Source of the DNA: Bacteroidota bacterium
Lineage (GTDB): Bacteria > Bacteroidota > Bacteroidia > AKYH767-A > 2013-40CM-41-45
DNA length: 64,000 nt
Assembly (NCBI GenBank): GCA_016708785.1
Contig: JADJFC010000003.1
Location: 62,001 to 126,000, forward strand
Direction of reading: 5' to 3'
The translations under genes and the position numbers were made by a program. Positions within the stretch are counted from its first letter, which is position 1; each line of letters starts with the position of its first letter. Under the pieces are notes generated by a model that saw only the letters and a program-made list of their open reading frames with translations, was not told the origin of the DNA and made no database searches. Below are positions 54,798 through 62,474 of this stretch, one piece after another.

Positions 54798-55043
54798 CTA
54801 CTCTTTTGATTTTTTCATGATGGCATAAACTTCAATGGCAAGTCCTAATATCACTAATACCGGAGCGACAGTAATTCTTCGCGGACTGAAAATCTCAGGA
54901 TTAAATACCTTAGGATCGTCCGAGCCTCCGCCAATCATCAGATAAAAACCAATAAAAATAACTCCGATGCCAATAAACATCCATGTTAAGTTCTCTTTTC
55001 CAAAAGGAAAGTCAAGATTTGATTTTGTTTCTTTTTTTGCCAT
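54798..55043 (-). CDS. DUF3098 domain protein
   Basis: 81 residues with two membrane helices (about 20-40 and 55-75). FPFGKENLTWMFIGIGVIFIGF and the GGGSDDP loop followed by FNPEIFSPRRITVAPVLV are the DUF3098 signature. It sits between ftsX and uppP, the usual Bacteroidota order, and is thought to be linked to the cell envelope. Function unknown. Confidence 0.88.
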   Translation of the reverse strand: MAKKETKSNLDFPFGKENLTWMFIGIGVIFIGFYLMIGGGSDDPKVFNPEIFSPRRITVAPVLVILGLAIEVYAIMKKSKE

Positions 55044-55102
55044 TGTTTGGTGCTGTTGAATAGGGGCGCAATATATGTAAAAAATCTTGTTGATGGGAAA
55101 AA

Positions 55103-55253
55103 GGTGAGTAGTGAGTAGTAAGTGGTAAGTAGCACTGTGATTTGTAATTGTGAAGTGCGAATTCCAACCAAAAGAAATTCAAGTAATTGGTAGTAAATAA
55201 GTTATGAAGAATGTATTGCTACTTACCACTTACTACTTACTACTCACCATTTC
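55103..55253. repeat. GGTAAGT / CTTACCA inverted heptamer pair at the 3' end of ftsX
   Basis: 55103-55137 has AGTGAGT, AGTAAGT and GGTAAGT words ending in AGCACT; 55219-55253 has CTACTTA, CCACTTA and CTACTCA words, its near-complement. They can form a stem of about 28 bases around an 80-base AT-rich loop. The right cluster holds the stop codon of the truncated ftsX frame. Confidence 0.92.
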
Positions 55254-55607
55254 ACAAATACAACTTCGAATCGTGTTATTGATAAGCACAACTGCCACAA
55301 AAAGTAATAATGCGCAAAATATCAGAATCACCATAGCAACAGTTCTGAAATTCTCATTCATCTTCTTGATCTCCGTTTGCTGATAGGCAACTTCTCTGAC
55401 CAATCGAATGGATGACAATTGCTCTTTTATTTTCTGTAAACTATCTGAATTAGCGTAACTCGCCTTCAGATTGATGTCTATCGTTGCCGGTAATGGATTG
55501 TTGTCTATCATTCCCATTGCGCCTTCGCCCAACTCTTTCTTCAGACTGTCAAGTGCTTCTTCTTTGGATACATAACGAGTCGAACGAACAAAGTCTGATT
55601 CATTCAA
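55233..55607 (-). CDS. ftsX: FtsX-like permease, second fragment, C-terminally truncated
   Basis: Continues the gene at 55600-55827 after a one-base shift (with one T fewer the text reads NLFLQALNESDFVRSTRYVSKEEAL). It contains the rest of the extracellular domain and the second membrane helix (VAMVILIFCALLLFVAVVLINNTIR). The family normally continues with about 100-120 more residues carrying two further helices. Here NNTIR is followed by SCICEMVSSK and a stop inside a heptamer repeat. The remainder is not found in the next 190 bases. Confidence 0.78.
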   Translation of the reverse strand: MNESDFVRSTRYVSKEEALDSLKKELGEGAMGMIDNNPLPATIDINLKASYANSDSLQKIKEQLSSIRLVREVAYQQTEIKKMNENFRTVAMVILIFCALLLFVAVVLINNTIRSCICEMVSSK

Positions 55608-55827
55608 TGCCTGCAGAAAAGAGATTCAGATCTTGCTGGTTGATGTCGTCTTGCAGATAAACATTCAGCTGAATGTGCTCTTTTACGTAATCAGAGATCT
55701 TGTTTGCATCCAGAACCAGTAATCCCAGCAATCCCAACATAAAAAGCACCAGCGAAACACTGATAATGGAAGAGGCATAAGAGGTGCGGAGGCGTTTACT
55801 GCCTTCTTTTGGTTGGTCGAGTTGCAT
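55600..55827 (-). CDS. ftsX: FtsX-like permease, N-terminal fragment
   Basis: ATG 55827. Residues about 15-45 form the cytoplasmic tail and the first membrane helix (SIISVSLVLFMLGLLGLLVL), then the extracellular domain begins (ISDYVKEHIQLNVYL). FtsX with FtsE activates peptidoglycan hydrolases at the division site. The order ftsX-DUF3098-uppP-truB-queA is typical for the phylum. No ftsE is adjacent. Confidence 0.83.
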   Translation of the reverse strand: MQLDQPKEGSKRLRTSYASSIISVSLVLFMLGLLGLLVLDANKISDYVKEHIQLNVYLQDDINQQDLNLFSAGIE

Positions 55828-55971
55828 AACTTTCAGGAAACGAAAGTATAAAAAGATTATCGGTAACAGCCCCGAAAAAAAAGGCCTTTCGTCTTATTTT
55901 TCTACATTCGCATGTTCATCAACTACAAACTCTCCGGAATCAGTTTTCCGGCAAATTATTGTTATTGCATT

Positions 55972-58746
55972 ATGGAGTATAATTTTCATACAATTGAAAA
56001 AAAATGGCAGAAGTACTGGAAGGAAAATCAAACCTACCGTGCCGATAATGACTCTGCTAAAGAAAAATATTATGTCCTTGATATGTTCCCGTATCCTTCA
56101 GGTGCAGGTTTACATGTCGGACATCCGCTTGGCTATATCGCTTCCGATATCTATGCTCGCTACAAAAGACTGACAGGCTTCAATGTACTGCATCCTATGG
56201 GTTATGACTCATTTGGTTTGCCGGCTGAACAATATGCTATTCAAACGGGACAACATCCGTCAATTACAACTGAAGAGAACATTGCCCGTTATCGTCAACA
56301 ACTCGATAACATCGGTTTCTCATTCGATTGGTCGAGAGAAGTGAGAACGTCTGACCCTTCTTATTACAAATGGACACAATGGATCTTCATCCAATTGTTC
56401 AACTCATGGTACAATTCTTCTACAGATAAAGCAGAAGACATTTCAACTTTGATCGCAACATTCGAATCTTCAGGAAACAAAGATGTTAAAGCCGTTCATT
56501 CTCATGATTGGCATTTCACTGCTCATGACTGGAAGTCGTTTGATGAAAAAACAAAAGCGGAGATCTTATTGAATTATCGTCTCTCTTACATTTCAGAAGC
56601 AATGGTCAACTGGTGTCCTGCTTTGGGAACTGTTCTTGCCAACGACGAAGTGAAAGATGGTGTTAGCGAACGTGGTGGATATCCTGTTGAAAGAAAAGAG
56701 ATGAAGCAGTGGTCGATGCGTATCACTGCTTACGCTCAGCGATTGTTAGAAGGACTTGATAATATCGATTGGCCTGATTCACTTAAAGAACAGCAACGTA
56801 ATTGGATCGGAAGAAGTGATGGAGCAGAAGTGCGTTTCAAAATTGCTCACTCTGATCTTGAGTTGGAAATATTTACTACACGCCCCGATACAATTTTCGG
56901 AGCAACATACATGACACTTGCTCCTGAGCATGAGTATGTCGACATCATTACAACGAGTGACTATAGAAATGAAGTAAACAGTTATGTGATTGAGTCAAAG
57001 AATCGCACTGAACGTGAACGAATGGCTGAAGTGAAAAACATCACCGGTATTTTTACGGGTGCATATGCCATTCATCCATTCTCAGGAAATAAAATTCCGA
57101 TCTGGGTTGGTGATTATGTTCTTGCCGGCTATGGTACAGGAGCAGTTATGGCCGTTCCCGCTCACGATTCGCGCGATTATGCTTTTGCAAAACATTTTAA
57201 TCTTCCAATTGAAGAAGTGGTGTCCGGCGGAGATATCACTCATGAATCATACGATGCGAAAGAAGGTAAGCTCGTCAATTCCGATTTTCTGAATGGACTT
57301 GAAGTAAAGCAAGCAATTAAAAAAGCGATCGAACAAATAGAAGCAAAAGGTATTGGCAAAGGAAAAGTGAATTTCCGTTTGCGTGATGCTGTCTTTGGTC
57401 GTCAGAGTTATTGGGGCGAACCAATTCCAATTTATTACAAAGATGGAATTGCACATGCAGTTGAAGAAAGAGATCTTCCTATTGTATTGCCTGATGTCGA
57501 TAAATACTTACCTACTGAAGATGGTGAACCGCCATTAGCACGCGCAAAAGACTGGAGCTACAAAGGTCATCCGCTTGAAACGACAACGATGCCGGGTTGG
57601 GCAGGATCGTCATGGTATTTCCTTCGCTACATGGATGCGAATAACGATTCTGAATTTGCATCGAAGAAAGCGCTTGGCTATTGGAAAAATGTTGATCTGT
57701 ACTTAGGTGGTGCAGAACATGCGACCGGACATTTATTATACGTTCGCTTCTGGACAAAATTTTTATTCGACCGTGGATTTATTTCTGTTGAAGAACCTGC
57801 AAAGAAGTTGATCAATCAAGGGATGATACAAGGCCGGTCGAATTTTGTTTACAGAATAAAGGACAGTAATAAATTTGTTTCATTCGGATTAAAAGATCAG
57901 TATGAATATTCGCAATTAAATGTTGACGTAAATATTGTTGAAAGTGATGTTCTCGATATTAATGCTTTCAAAGTATGGCGAGAAGAATACAAGCACGCAG
58001 AATTTGTACTTGAAGACGGAAAATATATTTGCGGCAATGAAGTAGAAAAAATGTCTAAATCGAAATGGAACGTTGTTAGTCCGGATCTGATGATCGACAA
58101 ATACGGCGCCGACTGTCTCCGCTTATACGAAATGTTCCTTGGTCCACTTGAACTTTCCAAACCATGGAATACAAATGGCATCACCGGAACATCCGGTTTC
58201 ATTCGCAAACTTTGGAAATTGTATCACAAACATCCGGAGCCGGGAAAAGATCTTGTATTTGAAGTAACAGATGAAGAGCCCACAAAAGCAGAATACAAGG
58301 CGCTTCATAAAACAATAAAGAAAGTAAAAGAAGACATAGAGAAATTTTCTTTCAATACATCCGTGAGTACATTTATGATCTGTGTAAATGAATTGACAGA
58401 TCTAAAATGCAACAAGAAAAAAATCCTTGAGCCGCTTACAATACTTGTTTCACCTTATGCACCTCACATTGCAGAAGAACTATGGCAACTGTTGGGAAAT
58501 AAAGAGAGCGTTACAAAAGCAACATTCCCTGAATTCAAAGAAGAGTATCTCGTTGAATCAGAATTCGCATATCCCATTTCATTGAACGGAAAAACGAAAT
58601 TCAATCTTGCGCTTTCGCTTGCATTAACAAAAGAAGAAGTGGAAAAAGAAGTTTTGGCAAGTGCCGATATGCAAAGAATCCTCAATGGCCAATCGCCCAA
58701 AAAGATGATTGTTGTATTGGGGAAGATTGTGAATGTAGTAGTTTGA
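55972..58746 (+). CDS. leuS: Leucyl-tRNA synthetase
   Basis: About 924 residues, intact, class I aminoacyl-tRNA synthetase. Start is ATG 55972 (MEYNFHTIEKKWQKYW), not 55912. The HIGH motif appears as HVGHPLGY at about residue 49, the editing domain spans about 240-430 (TRPDTIFGATYM), and KMSKS (EKMSKSKWNVVSPD) lies near residue 693. The domain before KMSKS carries the Bacteroidota insert with FGLKDQYEYSQL. It is transcribed divergently from ftsX. The stop codon is followed at once by a perfect 48-bp palindrome. Confidence 0.95.
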   Translation: MEYNFHTIEKKWQKYWKENQTYRADNDSAKEKYYVLDMFPYPSGAGLHVGHPLGYIASDIYARYKRLTGFNVLHPMGYDSFGLPAEQYAIQTGQHPSITTEENIARYRQQLDNIGFSFDWSREVRTSDPSYYKWTQWIFIQLFNSWYNSSTDKAEDISTLIATFESSGNKDVKAVHSHDWHFTAHDWKSFDEKTKAEILLNYRLSYISEAMVNWCPALGTVLANDEVKDGVSERGGYPVERKEMKQWSMRITAYAQRLLEGLDNIDWPDSLKEQQRNWIGRSDGAEVRFKIAHSDLELEIFTTRPDTIFGATYMTLAPEHEYVDIITTSDYRNEVNSYVIESKNRTERERMAEVKNITGIFTGAYAIHPFSGNKIPIWVGDYVLAGYGTGAVMAVPAHDSRDYAFAKHFNLPIEEVVSGGDITHESYDAKEGKLVNSDFLNGLEVKQAIKKAIEQIEAKGIGKGKVNFRLRDAVFGRQSYWGEPIPIYYKDGIAHAVEERDLPIVLPDVDKYLPTEDGEPPLARAKDWSYKGHPLETTTMPGWAGSSWYFLRYMDANNDSEFASKKALGYWKNVDLYLGGAEHATGHLLYVRFWTKFLFDRGFISVEEPAKKLINQGMIQGRSNFVYRIKDSNKFVSFGLKDQYEYSQLNVDVNIVESDVLDINAFKVWREEYKHAEFVLEDGKYICGNEVEKMSKSKWNVVSPDLMIDKYGADCLRLYEMFLGPLELSKPWNTNGITGTSGFIRKLWKLYHKHPEPGKDLVFEVTDEEPTKAEYKALHKTIKKVKEDIEKFSFNTSVSTFMICVNELTDLKCNKKKILEPLTILVSPYAPHIAEELWQLLGNKESVTKATFPEFKEEYLVESEFAYPISLNGKTKFNLALSLALTKEEVEKEVLASADMQRILNGQSPKKMIVVLGKIVNVVV

Positions 58747-58794
58747 TAAGTCATGTTGGAGTGGAGTCTGCAGACTCCACTCCAACATGACTTA
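58747..58794. repeat. Perfect 48-bp palindrome directly after leuS stop
   Basis: 24-base arms with no loop, centre between 58770 and 58771 (CTGCAG core). The first base is the one after the leuS TGA. It may function as a transcript-end hairpin, but no T-run follows on either side. Confidence 0.95.
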
Positions 58795-58898
58795 GTTAGT
58801 CCGTTTATATCCATCACTCGCCACTGATTTTAATACAATTGCAAAACGGTGAATTTTTTGAGTACTAAGTTTTATACATTGTTTTAAAATTAAACAGG

Positions 58899-60251
58899 AT
58901 GAAAATTTACGGCATACTTTTTTTTTCGATTTTTATTTTTCAATACTCTTATAGCCAACAGAGAGTTGTTATTGGGGCTTCTCAATATGGAATTTCCGGT
59001 AACCTAGTTTATAAAGCAGATACCTTGGGAAATACAGATTGGGTTTTGGATTTCAGTGGTAAGATAAAAACAGGGATTTCAGATACAAATCACTTGCATT
59101 CGATCGTGAGTGATGGAAAATTTCTTTACATCAAGTCAATTCAAAATGGAACGGGAATCGTAACTTATTATCCTGCAATAATTGTTCTGGATACAATTGG
59201 AGCTGTACATGCCATTCGATATTGGGAATTTAATCAAGCGGGCTCTTATTCAAGCTCGCGTAACATTGCAAATATTGATGGAGGAATATGGCTTTTTGAA
59301 TATTTGATAACGAATTCATATCATTTGAAAGGTACTAAGATCGATTCACTTGGTCTCATGACCAACTCAATAGATGCCTGGATGTCGACTGATACCTATT
59401 TCAATGGAATGGATTTAATGAACGATTCTTCTTATGTTCTTTCTACTACAACTCCATATGGCACTAGTGCCAGTTTCAGTACTATTACAAAGATCAACAG
59501 GTCGGGCTCTGCAATTTGGAGAAAGTCAATCCAACTAAACTACTCTTTTTGTTATCCGGGAACTAGTGAAATTGATTCTGCCGGAAATACCATTGTGTTT
59601 TTCAATTTTACGGATAATGGAACAGTTAGTTTTTCGGGTGGAGCAATATTTAGTCCCACTGGAACAGTCCTTGCGCGAAGAATTTGGCCAAATGATTCTA
59701 TTTTGGCAAATGGAAGTATTGAGTTTCAAAACCAAACAATACTTTATGATGATGGAGTTTCAAAATTCAATTTTGATTATACCCTATTAGATTCATGTCT
59801 TGGAACAGGTGTAACTGGGACTTTAATTATTACTCCTGAAATATTACAGGTGGGTTCGATTCCAACTCAGTATGCTTCAACTTTTTTACCTGTACAAAAT
59901 TCACTTGCACAAGTTGCACCATACAATACACTTACTCCACCTGTAAATTTTTCTACAGATTACTGCTTGGTTTTAAACAATGAAGAAATGAATAACAATT
60001 TATTATTTGATATGTTTCCGAACCCGGTATCCAGCATTTTGCAAATACGTTCCACTGGAATAAAAAAGAATCATGGAGAAATTACATATGAAATTTATAA
60101 TTTGAATAGTAGTCTTATCGTAAAAGGAAATCTGAATTTTGAGGGTGATGAAACAACTACTTTAAATGTAAGTCGGTTTCAAGATGGAATGTATTTGCTC
60201 AAAATAATTTCTGACGACCGCATTAATTTATCTAAATTTGTCAAAATGTGA
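58899..60251 (+). CDS. T9SS type A sorting domain protein of unknown function
   Basis: 450 residues, exported by a Sec signal (ends SYSQ). The body is beta-rich with repeated strand patterns like a beta-propeller or WD-like sheet (DSLGLMTNSIDAWMS, TKINRSGSAIWRKS), not assigned. The C-terminus is a type A secretion signal: FPNPVSSILQIRS, YEIYNLNSSLIVKG and SRFQDGMYLLKI, ending LSKFVKM. After transport through the type IX system this domain is normally removed and the protein linked to surface glycolipid. Confidence 0.85.
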   Translation: MKIYGILFFSIFIFQYSYSQQRVVIGASQYGISGNLVYKADTLGNTDWVLDFSGKIKTGISDTNHLHSIVSDGKFLYIKSIQNGTGIVTYYPAIIVLDTIGAVHAIRYWEFNQAGSYSSSRNIANIDGGIWLFEYLITNSYHLKGTKIDSLGLMTNSIDAWMSTDTYFNGMDLMNDSSYVLSTTTPYGTSASFSTITKINRSGSAIWRKSIQLNYSFCYPGTSEIDSAGNTIVFFNFTDNGTVSFSGGAIFSPTGTVLARRIWPNDSILANGSIEFQNQTILYDDGVSKFNFDYTLLDSCLGTGVTGTLIITPEILQVGSIPTQYASTFLPVQNSLAQVAPYNTLTPPVNFSTDYCLVLNNEEMNNNLLFDMFPNPVSSILQIRSTGIKKNHGEITYEIYNLNSSLIVKGNLNFEGDETTTLNVSRFQDGMYLLKIISDDRINLSKFVKM

Positions 60252-60277
60252 TAATCGCAATTCGAAGATCGATCTTT

Positions 60278-60305
60278 CGATTCACGATTCACAATTCACG
60301 ACAAA
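60278..60305. repeat. CGATTCA heptamer cluster before tRNA-Val
   Basis: Three CGATTCA or CAATTCA words in register, then CGACAAA, end 4 bases before the tRNA. The words match those at 48204. Confidence 0.85.
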
Positions 60306-60309
60306 AAAA

Positions 60310-60384
60310 GGGCGATTAGCTCAGTTGGTTTAGAGCACTACCTCGACAAGGTAGGGGTCACTGGTTCGAGCCCAGTATCGCCCA
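60310..60384 (+). tRNA. tRNA-Val (anticodon GAC)
   Basis: 75 bases form a complete cloverleaf: acceptor GGGCGAT pairs with ATCGCCC, then discriminator A; the D arm has AGCTCAGTTGGTTTAGAGC; the anticodon stem CTACC/GGTAG encloses loop TCGACAA with anticodon GAC (valine, codons GUC and GUU); the T arm contains GGTTCGAGCCC. CCA is not encoded, so it is added enzymatically. It lies between two heptamer clusters with only a few bases at each side. Confidence 0.95.
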
Positions 60385-60389
60385 CATTT

Positions 60390-60480
60390 CGGTTGTCGTC
60401 TATCGTTTGTCGTTTGTCGAAAAACGATAGACGAAAAACGAAAGACAAAAAACGAAAAACGAGTAACGAACAACGACCTA
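60390..60480. repeat. Thirteen in-register heptamers, CGAAAAA/CGTTTGT class
   Basis: 91 bases = 13 x 7 exactly. Every heptamer starts with CG except one with CA; the first four are T-rich (CGTTTGT type) and the rest A-rich (CGAAAAA, CGATAGA), so the two parts form a hairpin. It starts 6 bases after the 3' end of tRNA-Val and has no coding function I can support. Confidence 0.95.
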
Positions 60481-60552
60481 CGATTTTGTCAACAAATAAT
60501 TTTGCTTTGAGTCGTTTATTTATCAATATTCGCATCATCAATTAAAGAACTA

Positions 60553-61413
60553 ATGGAGTTATTGAAACAACAGATCGAAGCGCTCATATTTTGCTCAGAA
60601 CAAAGTATTTCGCTCGATGAAATTAAGGCTTCTTTGAAGCTGTCGTTCGAATGGGAGCTGACAGATGAAGAGGTAATTGACGCTATTGAAGGAATCAAAT
60701 CGAAATATTTATCGGAAGAATTTGCTTTTGAATTGCTTGAGATTTCGGACGGATATCAGTTTTTGACGAAAAAACAGTATCACCCGACTATCAATGCTCT
60801 TATTCAGCATAAATCGAAGAAGAAATTATCGGTTTCTCAGATGGAAACATTGGCCATCATTGCCTACCGTCAGCCGATCTCGAAGTCTGAAATTGAACAC
60901 ATTCGTGGTGTAAGTTGCGATTATGCTGTTCAGAAACTTCTGGAGAAAGAACTAGTCGAAATCTCAGGTAAAAGCGATGGTCCCGGTCGTCCGGTGCTTT
61001 ATAGCACCAGCCGTAACTTCATGGATTACTTCGGTATCAAGAATGTGAAAGACCTTCCGCAATTGAAAGATCTTCACGTTGAAGGAAATGAGATCGGTTC
61101 TGCCACGGAAATGATGGATTCGTCAGATCTTGAAGGTGCAAGCGCTACAGAAAACGAAAACCCTGAATTTGCTGAGAATTCTACTGAAATCGTCGAAAAT
61201 TCTGAGGAAATCAGTTCTATTGAAGTGGAATCTGAGGTTGAAGTCATCGAGGCAGTTGAAAACGAAGACGTGACAGCTGAAATGGAAGAATTGGCAGATG
61301 CTGAAGAAGTCATGGAAATCCCTGACCGGAAAGCAATTTACCTGGAAAACGAGCATAATGTTGAGGCAATCGACGAAAATGCTGAAATAAAGAACGAAAA
61401 CGAAGAAGAATAA
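60553..61413 (+). CDS. scpB: Segregation and condensation protein B with acidic tail
   Basis: 286 residues. ScpB is the winged-helix kleisin-associated subunit of the SMC-ScpAB condensin. The first 175 residues are the family core: ALIFCSEQSISLDEIKASL, MLAIIAYRQPISKSEIE-like ETLAIIAYRQPI, IRGVSCDYAVQKLLEKELVE and SGKSDGPGRPVLYSTS. From about 185 to 286 there is a strongly acidic Glu/Asp/Ser tail (few basic residues) that is absent in most ScpB; it may be disordered. The start at ATG 60553 fits. scpA is not in the window. Confidence 0.9.
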   Translation: MELLKQQIEALIFCSEQSISLDEIKASLKLSFEWELTDEEVIDAIEGIKSKYLSEEFAFELLEISDGYQFLTKKQYHPTINALIQHKSKKKLSVSQMETLAIIAYRQPISKSEIEHIRGVSCDYAVQKLLEKELVEISGKSDGPGRPVLYSTSRNFMDYFGIKNVKDLPQLKDLHVEGNEIGSATEMMDSSDLEGASATENENPEFAENSTEIVENSEEISSIEVESEVEVIEAVENEDVTAEMEELADAEEVMEIPDRKAIYLENEHNVEAIDENAEIKNENEEE

Positions 61414-61438
61414 ACATCTCCTATCAAAATACATAAAT

Positions 61439-61477
61439 AAAAAGCGGCCGGAAGCGTTATGTTTCAGCCGCTTTTTT
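61439..61477 (+). terminator. Rho-independent terminator after scpB
   Basis: AAAAAGCGGC pairs with GCCGCTTTTT across an 18-base loop; a T-run follows. It starts 25 bases after the stop codon. Confidence 0.88.
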
Positions 61478-61529
61478 CGTTACCTTTAATGTATCATTAT
61501 TTCGGTACAGTGTTTGTAAAACCGTTAAT

Positions 61530-62315
61530 ATGAAAACTAGAATTATTCTTTTCATCTCTTTGCTGCTAATCGGCTTTAATGCTAACAGTACAGAACCACG
61601 TGGACTTCGAACAATAACGAATACAGCATTCAAGCCCGGGGAAATTTTAAAGTTCAGAATCCATTATGGAATTATGGACGCCGGAGAGGCTACTCTCGAA
61701 GTAAAATCAGATTATACAAATTTAGGCGGACGCGATTGTTACCATTTCGTTGGAAACGGTAAATCAGTCGGAGCATTCGATTGGTTCTTCAAAGTCCGCG
61801 ACCGTTATGAAAGTGTCGTAGACAAAGATGCAATGGTGCCTTGGTTATTTGTTCGTCGTGTAAATGAAGGCGGATATATCATCAACCAGAATGTCAGCTT
61901 CAATCATTATTCTGATTCTGCGAAAAGTGAAAAAGCAACAATTGCAATTCCCGATAATACACAAGATCTCGTTTCTTCATTCTACTATGCGAGAACGATC
62001 GATTTCACCAATGCGAAAGAAGGCGATATTTTTGAGATCACCGGCTATTTAGATGATGCAATATTTCCAATGAATCTTAGATTTCTTGGAAGAGAAATTG
62101 TCTCTAGTAAAAAAGGTGATTTCCGTTGTATTAAACTCAGACCAATGTTACAACAAGGTCGTGTGTTCAAGGATCAGGAAGACATGACGATCTGGGTAAG
62201 CGACGACCAAAATAAAATTCCGGTTCGCGTTCAGGCAGATATATTAGTCGGTTCTATTAAAATGGATCTTGTCGACTACGCTAATCTCGCCGGACCTCCA
62301 GCCATAGTTAAATAA
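61530..62315 (+). CDS. DUF3108 family protein
   Basis: 261 residues with a Sec signal (cleavage about residue 20, FNANST). The mature protein is a beta-rich DUF3108 fold: FKPGEILKFRIHYGIMDAGEATLEV, DWFFKVRDRYESVVD and IPVRVQADILVGSIKMDL. Periplasmic or outer membrane location is likely. The role of DUF3108 proteins is not established. It is monocistronic with a terminator behind. Confidence 0.88.
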   Translation: MKTRIILFISLLLIGFNANSTEPRGLRTITNTAFKPGEILKFRIHYGIMDAGEATLEVKSDYTNLGGRDCYHFVGNGKSVGAFDWFFKVRDRYESVVDKDAMVPWLFVRRVNEGGYIINQNVSFNHYSDSAKSEKATIAIPDNTQDLVSSFYYARTIDFTNAKEGDIFEITGYLDDAIFPMNLRFLGREIVSSKKGDFRCIKLRPMLQQGRVFKDQEDMTIWVSDDQNKIPVRVQADILVGSIKMDLVDYANLAGPPAIVK

Positions 62316-62324
62316 TAAAACCGG

Positions 62325-62361
62325 AAAAGGTGATTTGTTCTGAGAGCAAGTCACCTTTTTT
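62325..62361 (+). terminator. Rho-independent terminator after DUF3108 gene
   Basis: AAAAGGTGA pairs with TCACCTTTT around a loop of 17 bases, with six Ts ending the right arm, 9 bases after the stop. Confidence 0.82.
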
Positions 62362-62370
62362 GTTTTTGGC

Positions 62371-62398
62371 AAGTAGTAAGTTGTAAGTAGTAAGTAGC
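62371..62398. repeat. AAGTAGT heptamer cluster
   Basis: Four in-register words (AAGTAGT, AAGTTGT and variants) end in AGC and then TGCACT, between the DUF3108 and tryptophan dioxygenase genes. Confidence 0.85.
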
Positions 62399-62474
62399 TG
62401 CACTTCCCGTGCGGCCCAATCCGCAATCCGAAATTCATTTTAATTATTCATTAAATTTTTCCGTACTTCGGCCC

